From: JACKCP01 sp034007295 | GTDB lineage: Bacteria; Desulfobacterota; Desulfobacteria; Desulfobacterales; JACKCP01 | Length of the DNA stretch: 64,000 nt | NCBI GenBank assembly: GCA_034007295.1 | Contig: JAVERC010000006.1 | Span: forward strand, 1-64,000 | Reading direction: 5' to 3' | In this document: positions 8,317-17,395 of the stretch, in pieces | Layout: each line of letters begins with the position of its first letter | Position numbering within the stretch: the first letter of the stretch is position 1 | Notes under the pieces: generated by a model | Seen by the model: only the letters and a program-made list of their open reading frames with translations | The model's database searches: none | Told to the model about the DNA's origin: nothing | Position numbers and translations under genes: made by a program

Positions 8317-9303
8317 ATGGCTCATATAACTCTGCTTGCATATCCAAACTGTTCCATATCAAATCTAACATGTCCCATAGATTCATTTGGAATAGCAAAT
8401 CTGTGGCACAAGACTCACACGACACCGGAAGAGTTTACAGGACCTCTTTTTACATGGGATATTGTAACTCCCGACGGGAGGCCAGTAGACGGATTCGGAG
8501 GATTGCCAATTTACCCCAACAAAGCAATACATGAAATAGAAGAGACAGATGTTATTCTTATTCCCGGGATTCTTCCTCCCATACATTTCATTGGAAATCT
8601 TCAGGAAGATATAAAAAACATGATCATGAAATGGCATGAAAGAGAAAAGCTTATAGGCACGATATGCACAGGCTCTTTTCTTCTTGCGGAAACAGGTCTT
8701 CTTGACGGACATGAAGCAACCACAAACTGGGCATATGCAAACTATTTTCAGAAATTATACCCAAAGGTAAATCTTAAACCCGAAAGAATACTTACACTAG
8801 ATAATAATTTTGTATGTTCGGGTGCAACAACCGCTTTCATGGATCTTTGCCTTTATTTTATAGAAAAATTCGGATCATCAGACCTTTCGGCAAAATGTGC
8901 AAAGCTTCTTCTTATAGATTCCACAAGAAAAAGCCAGGCTCCGTATTTTATATTTGAATTTCAGAAAGATCATTCTGATGACAAGATTCTGAATGCTCAA
9001 ACCTATATGGAAAAAAACATATCTGGAACTATTTCATTTGATCAGCTTGCAAAGGAATCGGGTATAAGTCCGAGACATTTTAAAAGAAGATTTAAAAATG
9101 CAACCGGAGATTCACCACAGATCTATCTTCAGAGGTTAAGAGTTGAAGAGGCAAAAAAACAGCTTGAAACAAGTTTTGAATCCTTTGAAAAAATCACATG
9201 GAATGTTGGATATGAAAACAGCAATTCATTTAGAAGACTTTTTAAAAAAACGACTGGCTTAAACCCTTTGGAATACCGGAAAAAATTCAATAGTAACGGA
9301 TAA
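8317..9303 (+). CDS. GlxA-type transcriptional regulator (DJ-1/PfpI plus AraC domains)
   Basis: A 328-residue regulator. Residues about 1-190 form a DJ-1/PfpI-like domain (I-L-I-P-G-I-L-P-P, then G-T-I-C-T-G-S-F-L-L-A-E-T-G-L-L at the elbow). Residues about 225-325 form a double helix-turn-helix AraC domain with P-R-H-F-K-R-R-F and the family-typical G-Y-E-N-S-N-S-F-R-R-L-F-K-K. In GlxA-like regulators the N-terminal domain is a ligand or redox sensor rather than a peptidase. It lies between the hydrolase and the crotonase, so it probably controls this operon or the divergent dehydratase operon. A truncated paralogue lies at 17476-18232. Confidence 0.88.
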   Translation: MAHITLLAYPNCSISNLTCPIDSFGIANLWHKTHTTPEEFTGPLFTWDIVTPDGRPVDGFGGLPIYPNKAIHEIEETDVILIPGILPPIHFIGNLQEDIKNMIMKWHEREKLIGTICTGSFLLAETGLLDGHEATTNWAYANYFQKLYPKVNLKPERILTLDNNFVCSGATTAFMDLCLYFIEKFGSSDLSAKCAKLLLIDSTRKSQAPYFIFEFQKDHSDDKILNAQTYMEKNISGTISFDQLAKESGISPRHFKRRFKNATGDSPQIYLQRLRVEEAKKQLETSFESFEKITWNVGYENSNSFRRLFKKTTGLNPLEYRKKFNSNG

Positions 9304-9323
9304 ATACAGTAAAGGAGTTCATA

Positions 9324-10148
9324 GTGACTGAAAGTAAATATTACTCTGTTGAAATAAAATCACCTCTTGCCATGGTCTATCTTGACCGTCCGGACAAAAA
9401 AAATGCAATGAATGCACCTGCCTGGTGGGATGCTCCGGGTATATTTGAAGAGCTTGATAAAAATAATGACGTAAAAGTGATTATCATTTCAGGAAAAGGC
9501 AAGTCTTTTTGTGCAGGAATAGACCTCATGGCAATGATTCCCGAACTTGGTGAATTAATGGAACCAGAGCAGAAAGGCGGTGTAAAATGGAAGCTTATTC
9601 CAAAAATTAAAAAAATGCAGGAAGCCATGAACTGCATTGAAAAATGCAGAAAACCTGTAATTGCCGCAATTCACGGCCACTGTATAGGTGCTGGACTTGA
9701 TATGGCAGCGGCCTGCGATATTCGTCTATGTTCAGAAGATGCTGTTTTCTCTCTTAGGGAAGCAGCAGTTGGAATTGTTGCAGATATGGGGGTTCTTCAA
9801 AGACTTCCACATATTACAGGACAAGGTATTGCAAGGGAGCTTGCATTTACTGCAAAATTCATAGACTCCAAGCGTGCAAAGGAAATTCATCTGGTAAATC
9901 AAGTCTTTGAAACAAAAGAAGAACTTATGGCTGAGGCAGAAAAAATGGCCATGGAAATTGCACAAGACTGCTCATCACTTGCTGTTCAGGCTTCAAAAAA
10001 TGTGCTTAATTTTGGTATTGGAAAAACAATTAACGAAGGACTTGATTATGTTGCTTCAATAAGTGCCAATATAATTCCTTCTGATGACCTTTTTGAGGCT
10101 TTTAAGGCTTTTGGTGAAAAAAGAAAACCTGATTTCTTAAAAAAGTAA
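9324..10148 (+). CDS. Enoyl-CoA hydratase/isomerase, dienoyl-CoA isomerase-like
   Basis: A 274-residue crotonase-fold enzyme starting at GTG with AAAGGAG six bases upstream. The oxyanion-hole segments are K-S-F-C-A-G-I-D-L near residue 60 and H-G-H-C-I-G-A-G-L near 115. The acidic pair expected in delta3,5-delta2,4-dienoyl-CoA isomerases is present: Glu in L-R-E-A-A-V-G and Asp in V-A-D-M-G-V-L-Q-R-L-P. The latter stretch closely resembles mammalian ECH1 as I remember it. It should move double bonds of dienoyl-CoA thioesters. With the dehydratase and dehydrogenase next door it may process conjugated or misplaced double bonds. A terminator follows. Confidence 0.82.
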   Translation: MTESKYYSVEIKSPLAMVYLDRPDKKNAMNAPAWWDAPGIFEELDKNNDVKVIIISGKGKSFCAGIDLMAMIPELGELMEPEQKGGVKWKLIPKIKKMQEAMNCIEKCRKPVIAAIHGHCIGAGLDMAAACDIRLCSEDAVFSLREAAVGIVADMGVLQRLPHITGQGIARELAFTAKFIDSKRAKEIHLVNQVFETKEELMAEAEKMAMEIAQDCSSLAVQASKNVLNFGIGKTINEGLDYVASISANIIPSDDLFEAFKAFGEKRKPDFLKK

Positions 10149-10162
10149 ATCTTTTTTAAAAC

Positions 10163-10199
10163 AAAAAACCCCGAAAGATTAATCCTCCGGGGTTTTTTT
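10163..10199. terminator. Bidirectional Rho-independent terminator
   Basis: The stem AAAACCCCG / CGGGGTTTT is flanked by A and T runs, so it works in both directions. It ends the hydrolase-AraC-crotonase operon, 15 bases after the crotonase stop. Confidence 0.85.
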
Positions 10200-10221
10200 A
10201 TCAGTTTAATTTAAACTGATT

Positions 10222-10374
10222 TTATTTTTTATCGTCTTTTACTTCTTCAAAGTCTGCATCAACAACATCATCGTCTGAACCTTGAGCCTGTCCATCCTGG
10301 CCTGCATCTCCTTCAGGCTGTCCTTCCTGCTGTCCCTGCTCTGACTGCTGCTGATAAATTTCACTCACTCCAAA
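10222..10374 (-). pseudogene. dnaK: 3' scrap of dnaK
   Basis: The minus strand encodes a DnaK C-terminal tail: a Gln/Gly/Glu-rich linker, G-S-D-D-D-V-V-D-A-D-F, then E-E-V-K-D-D-K-K and a stop at 10222-10224. Only about the last 45-50 codons are recognisable; nothing of the ATPase or substrate-binding domains lies upstream, where the efflux gene begins. This is a rearrangement scar, not a working chaperone gene. The sequence between it and 10470 shows no recognisable gene. Confidence 0.75.
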
Positions 10375-10470
10375 GCCCCGTATTTGGAGAACATGTTTTT
10401 TAGATCATGGAGACTGCAATGGGGGAGGTTTCCAGCAAGAAAGACTGTAATATTAAGAAAGCTCTAAATA

Positions 10471-10497
10471 GTGACCACAGTTTTAGTTCAGCAACGC
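10471..10497 (-). repeat. Family A palindromic element, left-end fragment
   Basis: Read on the minus strand this contains GTTGCTGAACTAAAACTG, matching the left terminus of the family A element (best compared with the copy at 18376). The rest is absent. Confidence 0.5.
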
Positions 10498-10543
10498 CTT
10501 AGTAAATGTCTGTTAAACCCTGTCATAATTTTTAATATCAGGT

Positions 10544-11998
10544 CTATTGTGCCTTATCTTCCCAGTTTCCTCCCAGTGCCTTGTAAAGTGACAATACAGC
10601 ATTTACCGTCTGAAGACGCGACACAACTTCAAGGTCTGAAATATTATTTTTCTCCCTCTGGGCGGCGAGAAGATCAAGGTGTCCAATAAGTCCTGCGGAA
10701 TAGAGAGCGGCTACTTTTTCAAGCACTTTTTCCGATTTTTTATCTGCTGTTTTCACAGAAAGGGCAAAATCCTGAGTCTTGGTGTAATTTACAAGGGTGA
10801 TTTCAACTTCACTAACTGCTTTTTTTACAGACAGCTCATATAAAAGAGCTGATGCTTCAAAATTTGCACTGGCAGCTTTCTTCATCGATTTACGCAGTCC
10901 ACCGTCAAAAAGATCCCATTTTATCCCTGCTCCGAAACCATAAATATCAGAACCACCGGAAAAAAAATCACCCATATTTTCGGCATGAAGTCCGGGCCCG
11001 CCTGAAATAACGAACCTGGGATATCTGTTTGCAACAGCAGCTGCAAGATCAGCATCTGATGCAGCCATTTCCCGTTCTGCAATTTTTATGTCCGGTCTTC
11101 TTTTGAGCAGGTCCGAAGGAAGACCGACCGGAATATTCTCTTTCATGACAGGAAGCTTTTTATGCACAGACAATATATCAATCAGCTCCTTGTTATCCTT
11201 ATTCAGAAGAATTGCAATTCTGAATATATGTGCCTTCTCAGCCAGTTCAAGCTTTGGTTTTATTGATTCGGTTGCTGCAAGGAGTGCTTCAGCCTTGGCA
11301 ACGTCAAGTTCCGAAGCAAGTCCGTTCTCATAATTGGTTTTTACTATTTCAAGTATTTTACGCTGCTTTTCTATATTGCTGTCTGCTATATCAAGTCTGC
11401 ACTGAGATCCTCTAAGCTCGAGATAATTATATATGATATCTGAGGTCATCATGACCACCACAGCTTCTCTGAATATTGCTGTTTCTTCCGCTCTTATTTC
11501 TGCGGCCTTGACTCGTTGACCGATTCTTCCGAAAATATCTGGTTCCCATGAGATTAAGGCACCAGCGAGAAAACCTGAGCCTCTTCTTTCAAGTAAATTT
11601 CCACCGTTTACAGGATTTGTCATTGCAAAGGCAGGGCCTAGTAGAGGGTCATTTTCACTTAACTGAAAAGCTGAAAAGCCAAAGCCCAGACTGACCGAGG
11701 GTACCTTAGATGAAGCAACTGCTGCCTGATATGAACGTGCAGCCTTAATTCTTTCTCCTGCTATCTTTAATGATATGTTCCGGTTTTGTCCCTCATTCAC
11801 AAGGCGGTCAAGAACAGGATCATTAAAACTCTGCCACCAGTTTTTAAGTGGTTTTGTCTGAGGCAATATACCTTTTGTCTCAGAAGAACCAATAAATGTT
11901 TTCTGTAATTCATTCTCAGGCTTTATATATTTATGCCCTGTGGCACAGCCCTGCAAAAAAACAATTATAACTATAAAAATCAGATAGTTTCGATCCAT
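10544..11998 (-). CDS. Outer-membrane efflux lipoprotein (TolC/NodT family)
   Basis: A 484-residue outer-membrane channel of the NodT subgroup. The signal peptide ends in a lipobox F-L-Q-G-C, so it should be acylated. The N-terminal N-W-W-Q-S-F-N-D-P-V-L and later R-P-D-I-K-I-A-E-R-E-M are typical of these proteins, and two repeated coiled-coil halves can be traced. The ATG at 11998 overlaps the stop of the pump gene as TGATG and is preferred over a TTG one codon earlier. It is the third gene of the adaptor-pump-channel operon and completes a tripartite exporter. Confidence 0.88.
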   Translation of the reverse strand: MDRNYLIFIVIIVFLQGCATGHKYIKPENELQKTFIGSSETKGILPQTKPLKNWWQSFNDPVLDRLVNEGQNRNISLKIAGERIKAARSYQAAVASSKVPSVSLGFGFSAFQLSENDPLLGPAFAMTNPVNGGNLLERRGSGFLAGALISWEPDIFGRIGQRVKAAEIRAEETAIFREAVVVMMTSDIIYNYLELRGSQCRLDIADSNIEKQRKILEIVKTNYENGLASELDVAKAEALLAATESIKPKLELAEKAHIFRIAILLNKDNKELIDILSVHKKLPVMKENIPVGLPSDLLKRRPDIKIAEREMAASDADLAAAVANRYPRFVISGGPGLHAENMGDFFSGGSDIYGFGAGIKWDLFDGGLRKSMKKAASANFEASALLYELSVKKAVSEVEITLVNYTKTQDFALSVKTADKKSEKVLEKVAALYSAGLIGHLDLLAAQREKNNISDLEVVSRLQTVNAVLSLYKALGGNWEDKAQ

Positions 11999-14900
11999 CA
12001 ATATTCACCTTTTTTATTTGTTGTTTTTCTGCCGTTAAAAAAAATAATATAAAGGGCTGGCATTATAATAAGTGAAAGAAAGGTTGCAACGGCAAGTCCT
12101 CCTATTATTGTAGCAGCCATCTGGTCAAACAGCCTGTCCCACAAAAGAGGTATCATACCAAGTAAAGTTGTTAATGCTCCCATTGAAATGGAAAGAGTTC
12201 TGTTCATTGTTGCCTCTTTTACAGCTTCTTTAAGCCCCTTCCCCCTCATACGCTCAATTTCTATTTGATCCATAAGAACAACTCCGTTTTTTATTATCAT
12301 GCCTGTAAGTGTAATTGCACCCACCAGAGCCATGAATCCAAAAGACATTTTTTCAATCAGAAGCATTGCAGTTACTCCTGTTGATGCAAGGGGAATGGTT
12401 ATCAAAATTATCAGCGGCTGCCTTAATCCGTTGAACAGAGCAATCATTATTATTACGCTTATGAGAAGTACCTTTGGAAGCTGACTGAGCACATCTATGG
12501 TAGAACGCCTTGCATCATAGTATTCACCTCCCCATTCCATGGTATAGCCTGGAGGAAGTTTTATAGATTCTATCTCTTTTTTTATTTCAGCTCTTGCTCT
12601 ACCCGGGAGTATTCCCTGCATTACTCCAGCCTGTACAGAAATTGCAGGGATTCTGTTGCGGCGCCAGATCATACTTTCTTCCATGTCAAGATCAAAGTCT
12701 GCAACCAGCTGTCCAAGCGGCACATTATGCATTGATGCAGACGATTTTACAGACAGGCTGTCAAGATTTTCAAGATTGATACCCGGACTTCTTAACTTTA
12801 TGGGAATCAGCCTGTCATCCTGCCTGAACAACCCAATTGTAAGACCTTCGGAAGCTCTTTTGATATTTGCACTTATATCGTTTTTTGTTACCCCGGTCTG
12901 CCTCATCTCATGCTGATTTATTGAAGGTTTTACAACTCTTGATTTCTGCCGCCAGTCGTCCCTTACATATTTTGCATATCTGCTCTTTTCCATTATATCC
13001 TTTGCCTTATCGGCAAGTTCATGAAGAATTTTCTGATCTTTGCCTGAAAAGCGCACTTCCAGACTAAATTTATCCTTGGATGCCAGTTTCAGGTTTCGAA
13101 ATCTCGGTTCCGCACCCGGAAAATTTTCACTCAGCCACAAATCGCCTCTTTTAATCAGATTGTTAATGGATTTAAAATCTTTTGTGAGTATAATGAATTG
13201 TCCGTAACTGCTGTCATTTGGCTCAGGTTCGATTGTAACAGAAAATCTGGGAGCCGATGCTCCGATAAATGAACCAACCGTTACTACCTCTGGCTGTTTC
13301 AGAAGCCATTTTTCAATTCTTCCCATATCTGCGGATGTCTGCTCAATCATGCTTCCGTTGGGAAGCCAGTAATCAAGGAACACTAGAGGCCTGTCCGAAT
13401 AAGGCATAAAATTTAAAGGGATCATTAAAGCCATTATACCGGTTATTATCATAAGAGGAATTACAGCCAGGACTACTTTCCATGGATTATCTACATTCCA
13501 GCCAACAACTTTCATGTATAATCCTTTAAACAGACGCTCTTTTTTTTTACCCTCTTCTATGGAGTCAGCAGGTTTGATTCTTAACCATTTCCAGCACATA
13601 AGAAGAGTAACTGTCATGGCAAGAAGCCAGGAAAAAAGAAGTGAACTGCAAAGAATCTGAAAAACAGACATGGCATATTCACCAACATCTGTGACTGTGA
13701 AAAAAACCGGACTGGCACCCATTATTGCAATAACTGTTGAACCAAGAAGCGGTAATGCCGTTTCCTTTACAGTTTCTCCGACTGCATCATTTCTTGATGC
13801 ACCCTTTTTGAGTTTTGTAGCATACATATCTGTCACTACTATCGCATTATCCACCAGCATACCAAGAGCCAGTATAAATGCTCCGACAGATACACGCTGA
13901 AGACTTATTTTTGCCGCAAGCATGTAGAGTAAAGTGCACAAAATTGTAAGAAGCAGAGTACTTCCAACAATTGAGGCACTTCGCCACCCCATGAATAGCC
14001 ATAATACTGCCATAACGATTAAGACCGATTCCAAAAGATTTATAACAAATCCATTGATCGATTTCTGAACTTCATCCGGCTGAAAAGTTATTACTCCAAT
14101 TTCAGCACCTGCAGGAAGCTCTTTCTGATAGTCGTCAATAATCTTTTTAATGGAATCCCCAAGTGAAACCACATTGATTTCGTCTCTTGGACTTACGCCA
14201 AGTATTACCGCAGGAAACCCGTTATATCGACATTCTGTCTGTGATGGCTTTTCATAATCCATATAAATATTCGAGACATCACCCAGGCGAATTACATTTT
14301 TCCCTGTTCCGCTTATTTTCAGGTCCCTGATATCTTCAAGAGTTTGAAAATAACCGCCCATATCTACCCGTATTCTTTCTGTATTGAGTGCAAATTTTCC
14401 CGCATCAGCAACAATATTCTGAGTGGTCAGCTGATTAAGTGCCTGGCCTAAAGGAATTTCCCATCCTGCAAATTCCTCTTCATTGAGATCTATATTGACA
14501 ACAGGATTTCGTATGCCCTGGAGTTCAATTTTCTTAATACCGTATACTGATTTTATTCTTTTCTGCAGTTCCTGTGCATAATCGTGAAGATCCGAATATG
14601 GTATGCCGTCACCATAAACAGCAAACAGCATGCCGTAAACTTCACTGAACTCATCCTGAACTATGCTTATCTGTGCAGCCTGGGGCAGCTCAAGCTTTAC
14701 ATCGTTAATCTTTCTTCTGAGCAGATCCCACTCCTGGGGAAGCTCGTCGTGTTTATAGTTTTCATAAAGATCAACAAATATTAATGCACTACCAGGTCTG
14801 GACAGAGAGCGAAGTTTCCACAAAGAACCCATCTCCTGAAGTTTAGTTTCAACCTTATCAGTGACCTGAAGTTCAACTTCTTCTGCTGAGGCTCCGGGAT

Positions 14901-15051
14901 ACATTATCATTACGGCGGCTGTTTTTACTGTAAATACAGGATCTTCAAGTTTCCCAAGCTCAAAATAAGATACACATCCTGCAATGGCACAGATGATCGC
15001 CATAAACCCGACAAATACCCTTTGTTTTAGTGCAAATTCAGATAGTTTCAT
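11998..15051 (-). CDS. RND efflux pump, inner-membrane subunit
   Basis: A 1017-residue AcrB/HAE1-type proton-driven pump with the usual twelve-helix, two-porter-loop plan: a first TM near residue 12, a cluster around 330-480, a second cluster around 840-1000. The proton-relay helix reads G-M-L-V-D-N-A-I-V-V-T-D (about residue 395). The loop motif G-A-S-A-E-E-V-E near residue 53 is common in the family. It sits between the adaptor (upstream, 14-base gap) and the outer-membrane channel (1-base overlap), under a TetR-type regulator, so it is probably a drug or toxic-metabolite exporter. Substrate not predictable. Confidence 0.9.
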   Translation of the reverse strand: MKLSEFALKQRVFVGFMAIICAIAGCVSYFELGKLEDPVFTVKTAAVMIMYPGASAEEVELQVTDKVETKLQEMGSLWKLRSLSRPGSALIFVDLYENYKHDELPQEWDLLRRKINDVKLELPQAAQISIVQDEFSEVYGMLFAVYGDGIPYSDLHDYAQELQKRIKSVYGIKKIELQGIRNPVVNIDLNEEEFAGWEIPLGQALNQLTTQNIVADAGKFALNTERIRVDMGGYFQTLEDIRDLKISGTGKNVIRLGDVSNIYMDYEKPSQTECRYNGFPAVILGVSPRDEINVVSLGDSIKKIIDDYQKELPAGAEIGVITFQPDEVQKSINGFVINLLESVLIVMAVLWLFMGWRSASIVGSTLLLTILCTLLYMLAAKISLQRVSVGAFILALGMLVDNAIVVTDMYATKLKKGASRNDAVGETVKETALPLLGSTVIAIMGASPVFFTVTDVGEYAMSVFQILCSSLLFSWLLAMTVTLLMCWKWLRIKPADSIEEGKKKERLFKGLYMKVVGWNVDNPWKVVLAVIPLMIITGIMALMIPLNFMPYSDRPLVFLDYWLPNGSMIEQTSADMGRIEKWLLKQPEVVTVGSFIGASAPRFSVTIEPEPNDSSYGQFIILTKDFKSINNLIKRGDLWLSENFPGAEPRFRNLKLASKDKFSLEVRFSGKDQKILHELADKAKDIMEKSRYAKYVRDDWRQKSRVVKPSINQHEMRQTGVTKNDISANIKRASEGLTIGLFRQDDRLIPIKLRSPGINLENLDSLSVKSSASMHNVPLGQLVADFDLDMEESMIWRRNRIPAISVQAGVMQGILPGRARAEIKKEIESIKLPPGYTMEWGGEYYDARRSTIDVLSQLPKVLLISVIIMIALFNGLRQPLIILITIPLASTGVTAMLLIEKMSFGFMALVGAITLTGMIIKNGVVLMDQIEIERMRGKGLKEAVKEATMNRTLSISMGALTTLLGMIPLLWDRLFDQMAATIIGGLAVATFLSLIIMPALYIIFFNGRKTTNKKGEY

Positions 15052-15065
15052 TATATTATCCTTTT

Positions 15066-16142
15066 TTATTCCACAGGTATTTGTTTACCTACAATCTGTC
15101 CGTCTTTTAAAAAATGAAGCCCTGCAACCACAACAGACTCATCCTGTCCAAGTCCGTTTCTAATACAGACATTTTTTTCCATGTTCTTTAAAATCTCAAC
15201 CTCGTGCAGATGAGCTCTGCTGTCTTTTACGGCAAATACAAAATTTTTATTCTCTTTTCTTAAAATAGCTTCATATGGGATACATACAGATTCTTCAGAA
15301 TCTTTAAATGAGACATCAACTGCAACAGATTTCCCATGAATAAGTTTTTCCGAATAATTCAAAACAGAAAAAGTCACGGTATATGTTTTTGATAAAGGAC
15401 TGGGCACAGATGCAATTTCGGTTACCTCTGCCTCAATATTTTCCAGAGCTCCGTGCCAGGTTAAGAAACCTTTCTGACCCAGTGAAAATTTAGAAATAAA
15501 CCGTTCAGGCACATCAATGGCCGCTTCAGGTTTTTCAGGCTGAATAAGTTCAATTACCGGAATCCCAGGGCTGACCTGTTCAAAATCTTCCTTGTATATT
15601 CGTGCAACAACTCCGTTAAAAGGTGCTTTAAGAATTGTATAGCTAAGTGTGCTTTCTGCTTTTCCAAGGCTTTGTCTGGCAACATCAATTGCAGCTGTTG
15701 ACTGTTCCAGCATACTTTCTGCTCTTTCAAGCTTTACTTTTGCAACTGCATTTTTTTCAGAAGCATTTTTTAATCTGTTATACTCTGTAAAAGCCAGTTT
15801 ATTCGCTGCTTCAGCTTCTATCAGCCGTGCTCTGCACATCAGCACATCAAGCTGATAGTCATGTGGATCAAGGTTTGCTAAAAGCTCATCTTTACAAACT
15901 TTTTGGCCCTCAATTACATTAATTTCATCAATACAACCTGGCACCCTGAACGCAAGTGCGGCCTGTTGTGCCGACTGAATTACTCCTGTGAATCTTTTTG
16001 TATCTGTTTTCATTGCCTTTGAAAGATTAATTACCATCACCGGTCGTACCGAATCTTTCCCTGCATTTTCTTTTTTTTCAATGCAACCGGAAATCATAGT
16101 AACAATCAAACATAACAATATGGTTTTTATTACTTTTCTCAT
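15066..16142 (-). CDS. RND efflux periplasmic adaptor (membrane fusion protein)
   Basis: A 358-residue lipoprotein adaptor: N-terminal signal with M-I-S-G-C lipobox, a barrel-sandwich half with V-P-G-C-I-D-E-I-N-V-I-E-G-Q-K-V, an alpha hairpin (about 95-150) and the second lipoyl half with L-K-A-P-F-N-G-V-V-A-R. It bridges the pump and the outer-membrane channel. It is the first gene of the operon, 100 bases downstream of the TetR gene; the candidate operator at 16207 lies in the gap. Confidence 0.88.
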   Translation of the reverse strand: MRKVIKTILLCLIVTMISGCIEKKENAGKDSVRPVMVINLSKAMKTDTKRFTGVIQSAQQAALAFRVPGCIDEINVIEGQKVCKDELLANLDPHDYQLDVLMCRARLIEAEAANKLAFTEYNRLKNASEKNAVAKVKLERAESMLEQSTAAIDVARQSLGKAESTLSYTILKAPFNGVVARIYKEDFEQVSPGIPVIELIQPEKPEAAIDVPERFISKFSLGQKGFLTWHGALENIEAEVTEIASVPSPLSKTYTVTFSVLNYSEKLIHGKSVAVDVSFKDSEESVCIPYEAILRKENKNFVFAVKDSRAHLHEVEILKNMEKNVCIRNGLGQDESVVVAGLHFLKDGQIVGKQIPVE

Positions 16143-16206
16143 TTATTCCCTCTTTATAATTATAATGATTCTCTAATATTTCGGCTGACATCATTTGAAC
16201 TAATTT

Positions 16207-16220
16207 GGTCATTTAGTCAT
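16207..16220 (-). promoter_or_regulatory. Candidate TetR operator upstream of the efflux operon
   Basis: On the minus strand ATGACTAAATGACC has two TGAC half-sites. It matches ATGACTTTTTGACT at 16849-16862, upstream of the TetR gene, in most positions. The same motif in front of both regulator and target is typical of local autoregulated repressors. Inferred from sequence only. Confidence 0.35.
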
Positions 16221-16242
16221 TTGTTAAGCAAAAAAAATTACT

Positions 16243-16833
16243 CTATTTCTTTAACCCGTTAAAAAGAATATAGAGAAGCTCATCCAGCTCTTTCACAGCC
16301 TGTGCAAGATCCATATCAAGAGTCCAGCTTATTTCCAGACCTTTAATTGCAATAGCCATTGCCTTTGCGGTTGAATGCAGGTTTGCCACCTCAAATAGTG
16401 ACAAACGGACTCCCTCTTCAAGAATTTCCTTAATAAGTTTAATCTCATTTACAGAAATTTCATTTCTTTCATCTTCTATAAAAGGCAGAAGCTGTTCTGC
16501 TCTTTGATGATTAATGTCATAGATCAGGCAAAAATCTTTATAATGCTTAACCTTTGCAATGATCATTTCCCGCAGTTTCTGTTCAGGAGCTTTCTTAAGT
16601 TTTACGGCTTCCCGCATTGCTGAGATAAGAAAAATACCCTCCTGGCGGAAAACATCCTTAAAAAGATCTTCTTTATTTTTAAAATAGTTATATATAGTCC
16701 CCTTTGCTACATCAGCTTTTTTTGCAATATCATCCACAGAGGTTTTTTTGAAACCAAAATGGGTGAAGAGTATAGTTGCAGAATCCAGAATTTTTTTCTT
16801 AATTTCTTCCTGCTTATCTTTAATATCTGACAT
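16243..16833 (-). CDS. TetR/AcrR family regulator of the efflux operon
   Basis: A 196-residue TetR-type repressor. The N-terminal helix-turn-helix reads F-G-F-K-K-T-S-V-D-D-I-A-K-K-A-D-V-A-K and is followed by G-T-I-Y-N-Y-F-K-N-K-E-D-L-F, the family hallmark. The C-terminal ligand domain is variable. It lies immediately upstream of, and on the same strand as, the RND operon, so it most likely represses it until an exported compound binds. The shared TGAC repeat motif suggests autoregulation. Confidence 0.9.
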   Translation of the reverse strand: MSDIKDKQEEIKKKILDSATILFTHFGFKKTSVDDIAKKADVAKGTIYNYFKNKEDLFKDVFRQEGIFLISAMREAVKLKKAPEQKLREMIIAKVKHYKDFCLIYDINHQRAEQLLPFIEDERNEISVNEIKLIKEILEEGVRLSLFEVANLHSTAKAMAIAIKGLEISWTLDMDLAQAVKELDELLYILFNGLKK

Positions 16834-16848
16834 TATCTTCTCCAGCTT

Positions 16849-16862
16849 ATGACTTTTTGACT
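16849..16862. promoter_or_regulatory. Candidate TetR operator upstream of the regulator
   Basis: ATGACTTTTTGACT, 16 bases before the tetR start codon, repeats the arrangement found at 16207-16220. Confidence 0.3.
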
Positions 16863-17048
16863 AAAATAGTTTATTAGTACAAACATGTCAAGTTTTCAAA
16901 ATAAAAATCATAGAAATTAAAACCCCAGGCCCGTAATAGTTATTGCCTGAAAACTAAATTTTATTATTCATTTACGATAGATTAAAAATTTAACAGCAGG
17001 AATGCTTACGTATTTTGAGGATGCATTTTGAACCTGACGCAGAAATAC

Positions 17049-17066
17049 AGTTTTCGTTCAGCCACT
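17049..17066 (-). repeat. Family A element, left-end fragment
   Basis: On the minus strand GTGGCTGAACGAAAACTG matches the left terminus of the family A element, best compared with the copy at 26552. Only this end is present. Confidence 0.45.
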
Positions 17067-17111
17067 CAATAGTAAAAAAAATTCTGCATCCCATGATTAA
17101 ACTGAAATAAA

Positions 17112-17395
17112 TCACCCTTTACCGAAATAATCCATTAATGCAGAAATCCTTTTATCACTTTTCAGGCGTTCAAGTACAATCTGATGAATTTCTTCACTCT
17201 GCTCTTCATCCAGAATAACAGAATTATAATATTTTTCTGTTGTATCTATTCCTCTGTTTTCAAGCTCTTCCCGGAAAGAATCAAGCACAGCAAAATTTTA
17301 TTTTTTTCTGACCGGCTTAAGGCTTTATATTGTTCAAGTTTTGAATCTGTATATTTCATGCCGAGCTTCGTATCAAGAACCAGGTGATCAGTCAT
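17112..17395 (-). pseudogene. Frameshifted small unknown gene (copy 2)
   Basis: From the ATG at 17395 the frame reads M-T-D-H-L-V-L-D-T-K-L-G-M-K-Y and runs about 35 codons. An A/T-rich slip near 17295-17310 then moves the coding signal to another frame. That frame continues as L-D-S-F-R-E-E-L-E-N-R-G-I-D-T and ends in A-L-M-D-Y-F-G-K-G. The 3' part repeats 7109-7300. I do not recognise the family. Its start overlaps the stop of another fragment as ATGA, so the two were once a coupled gene pair. Confidence 0.55.
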
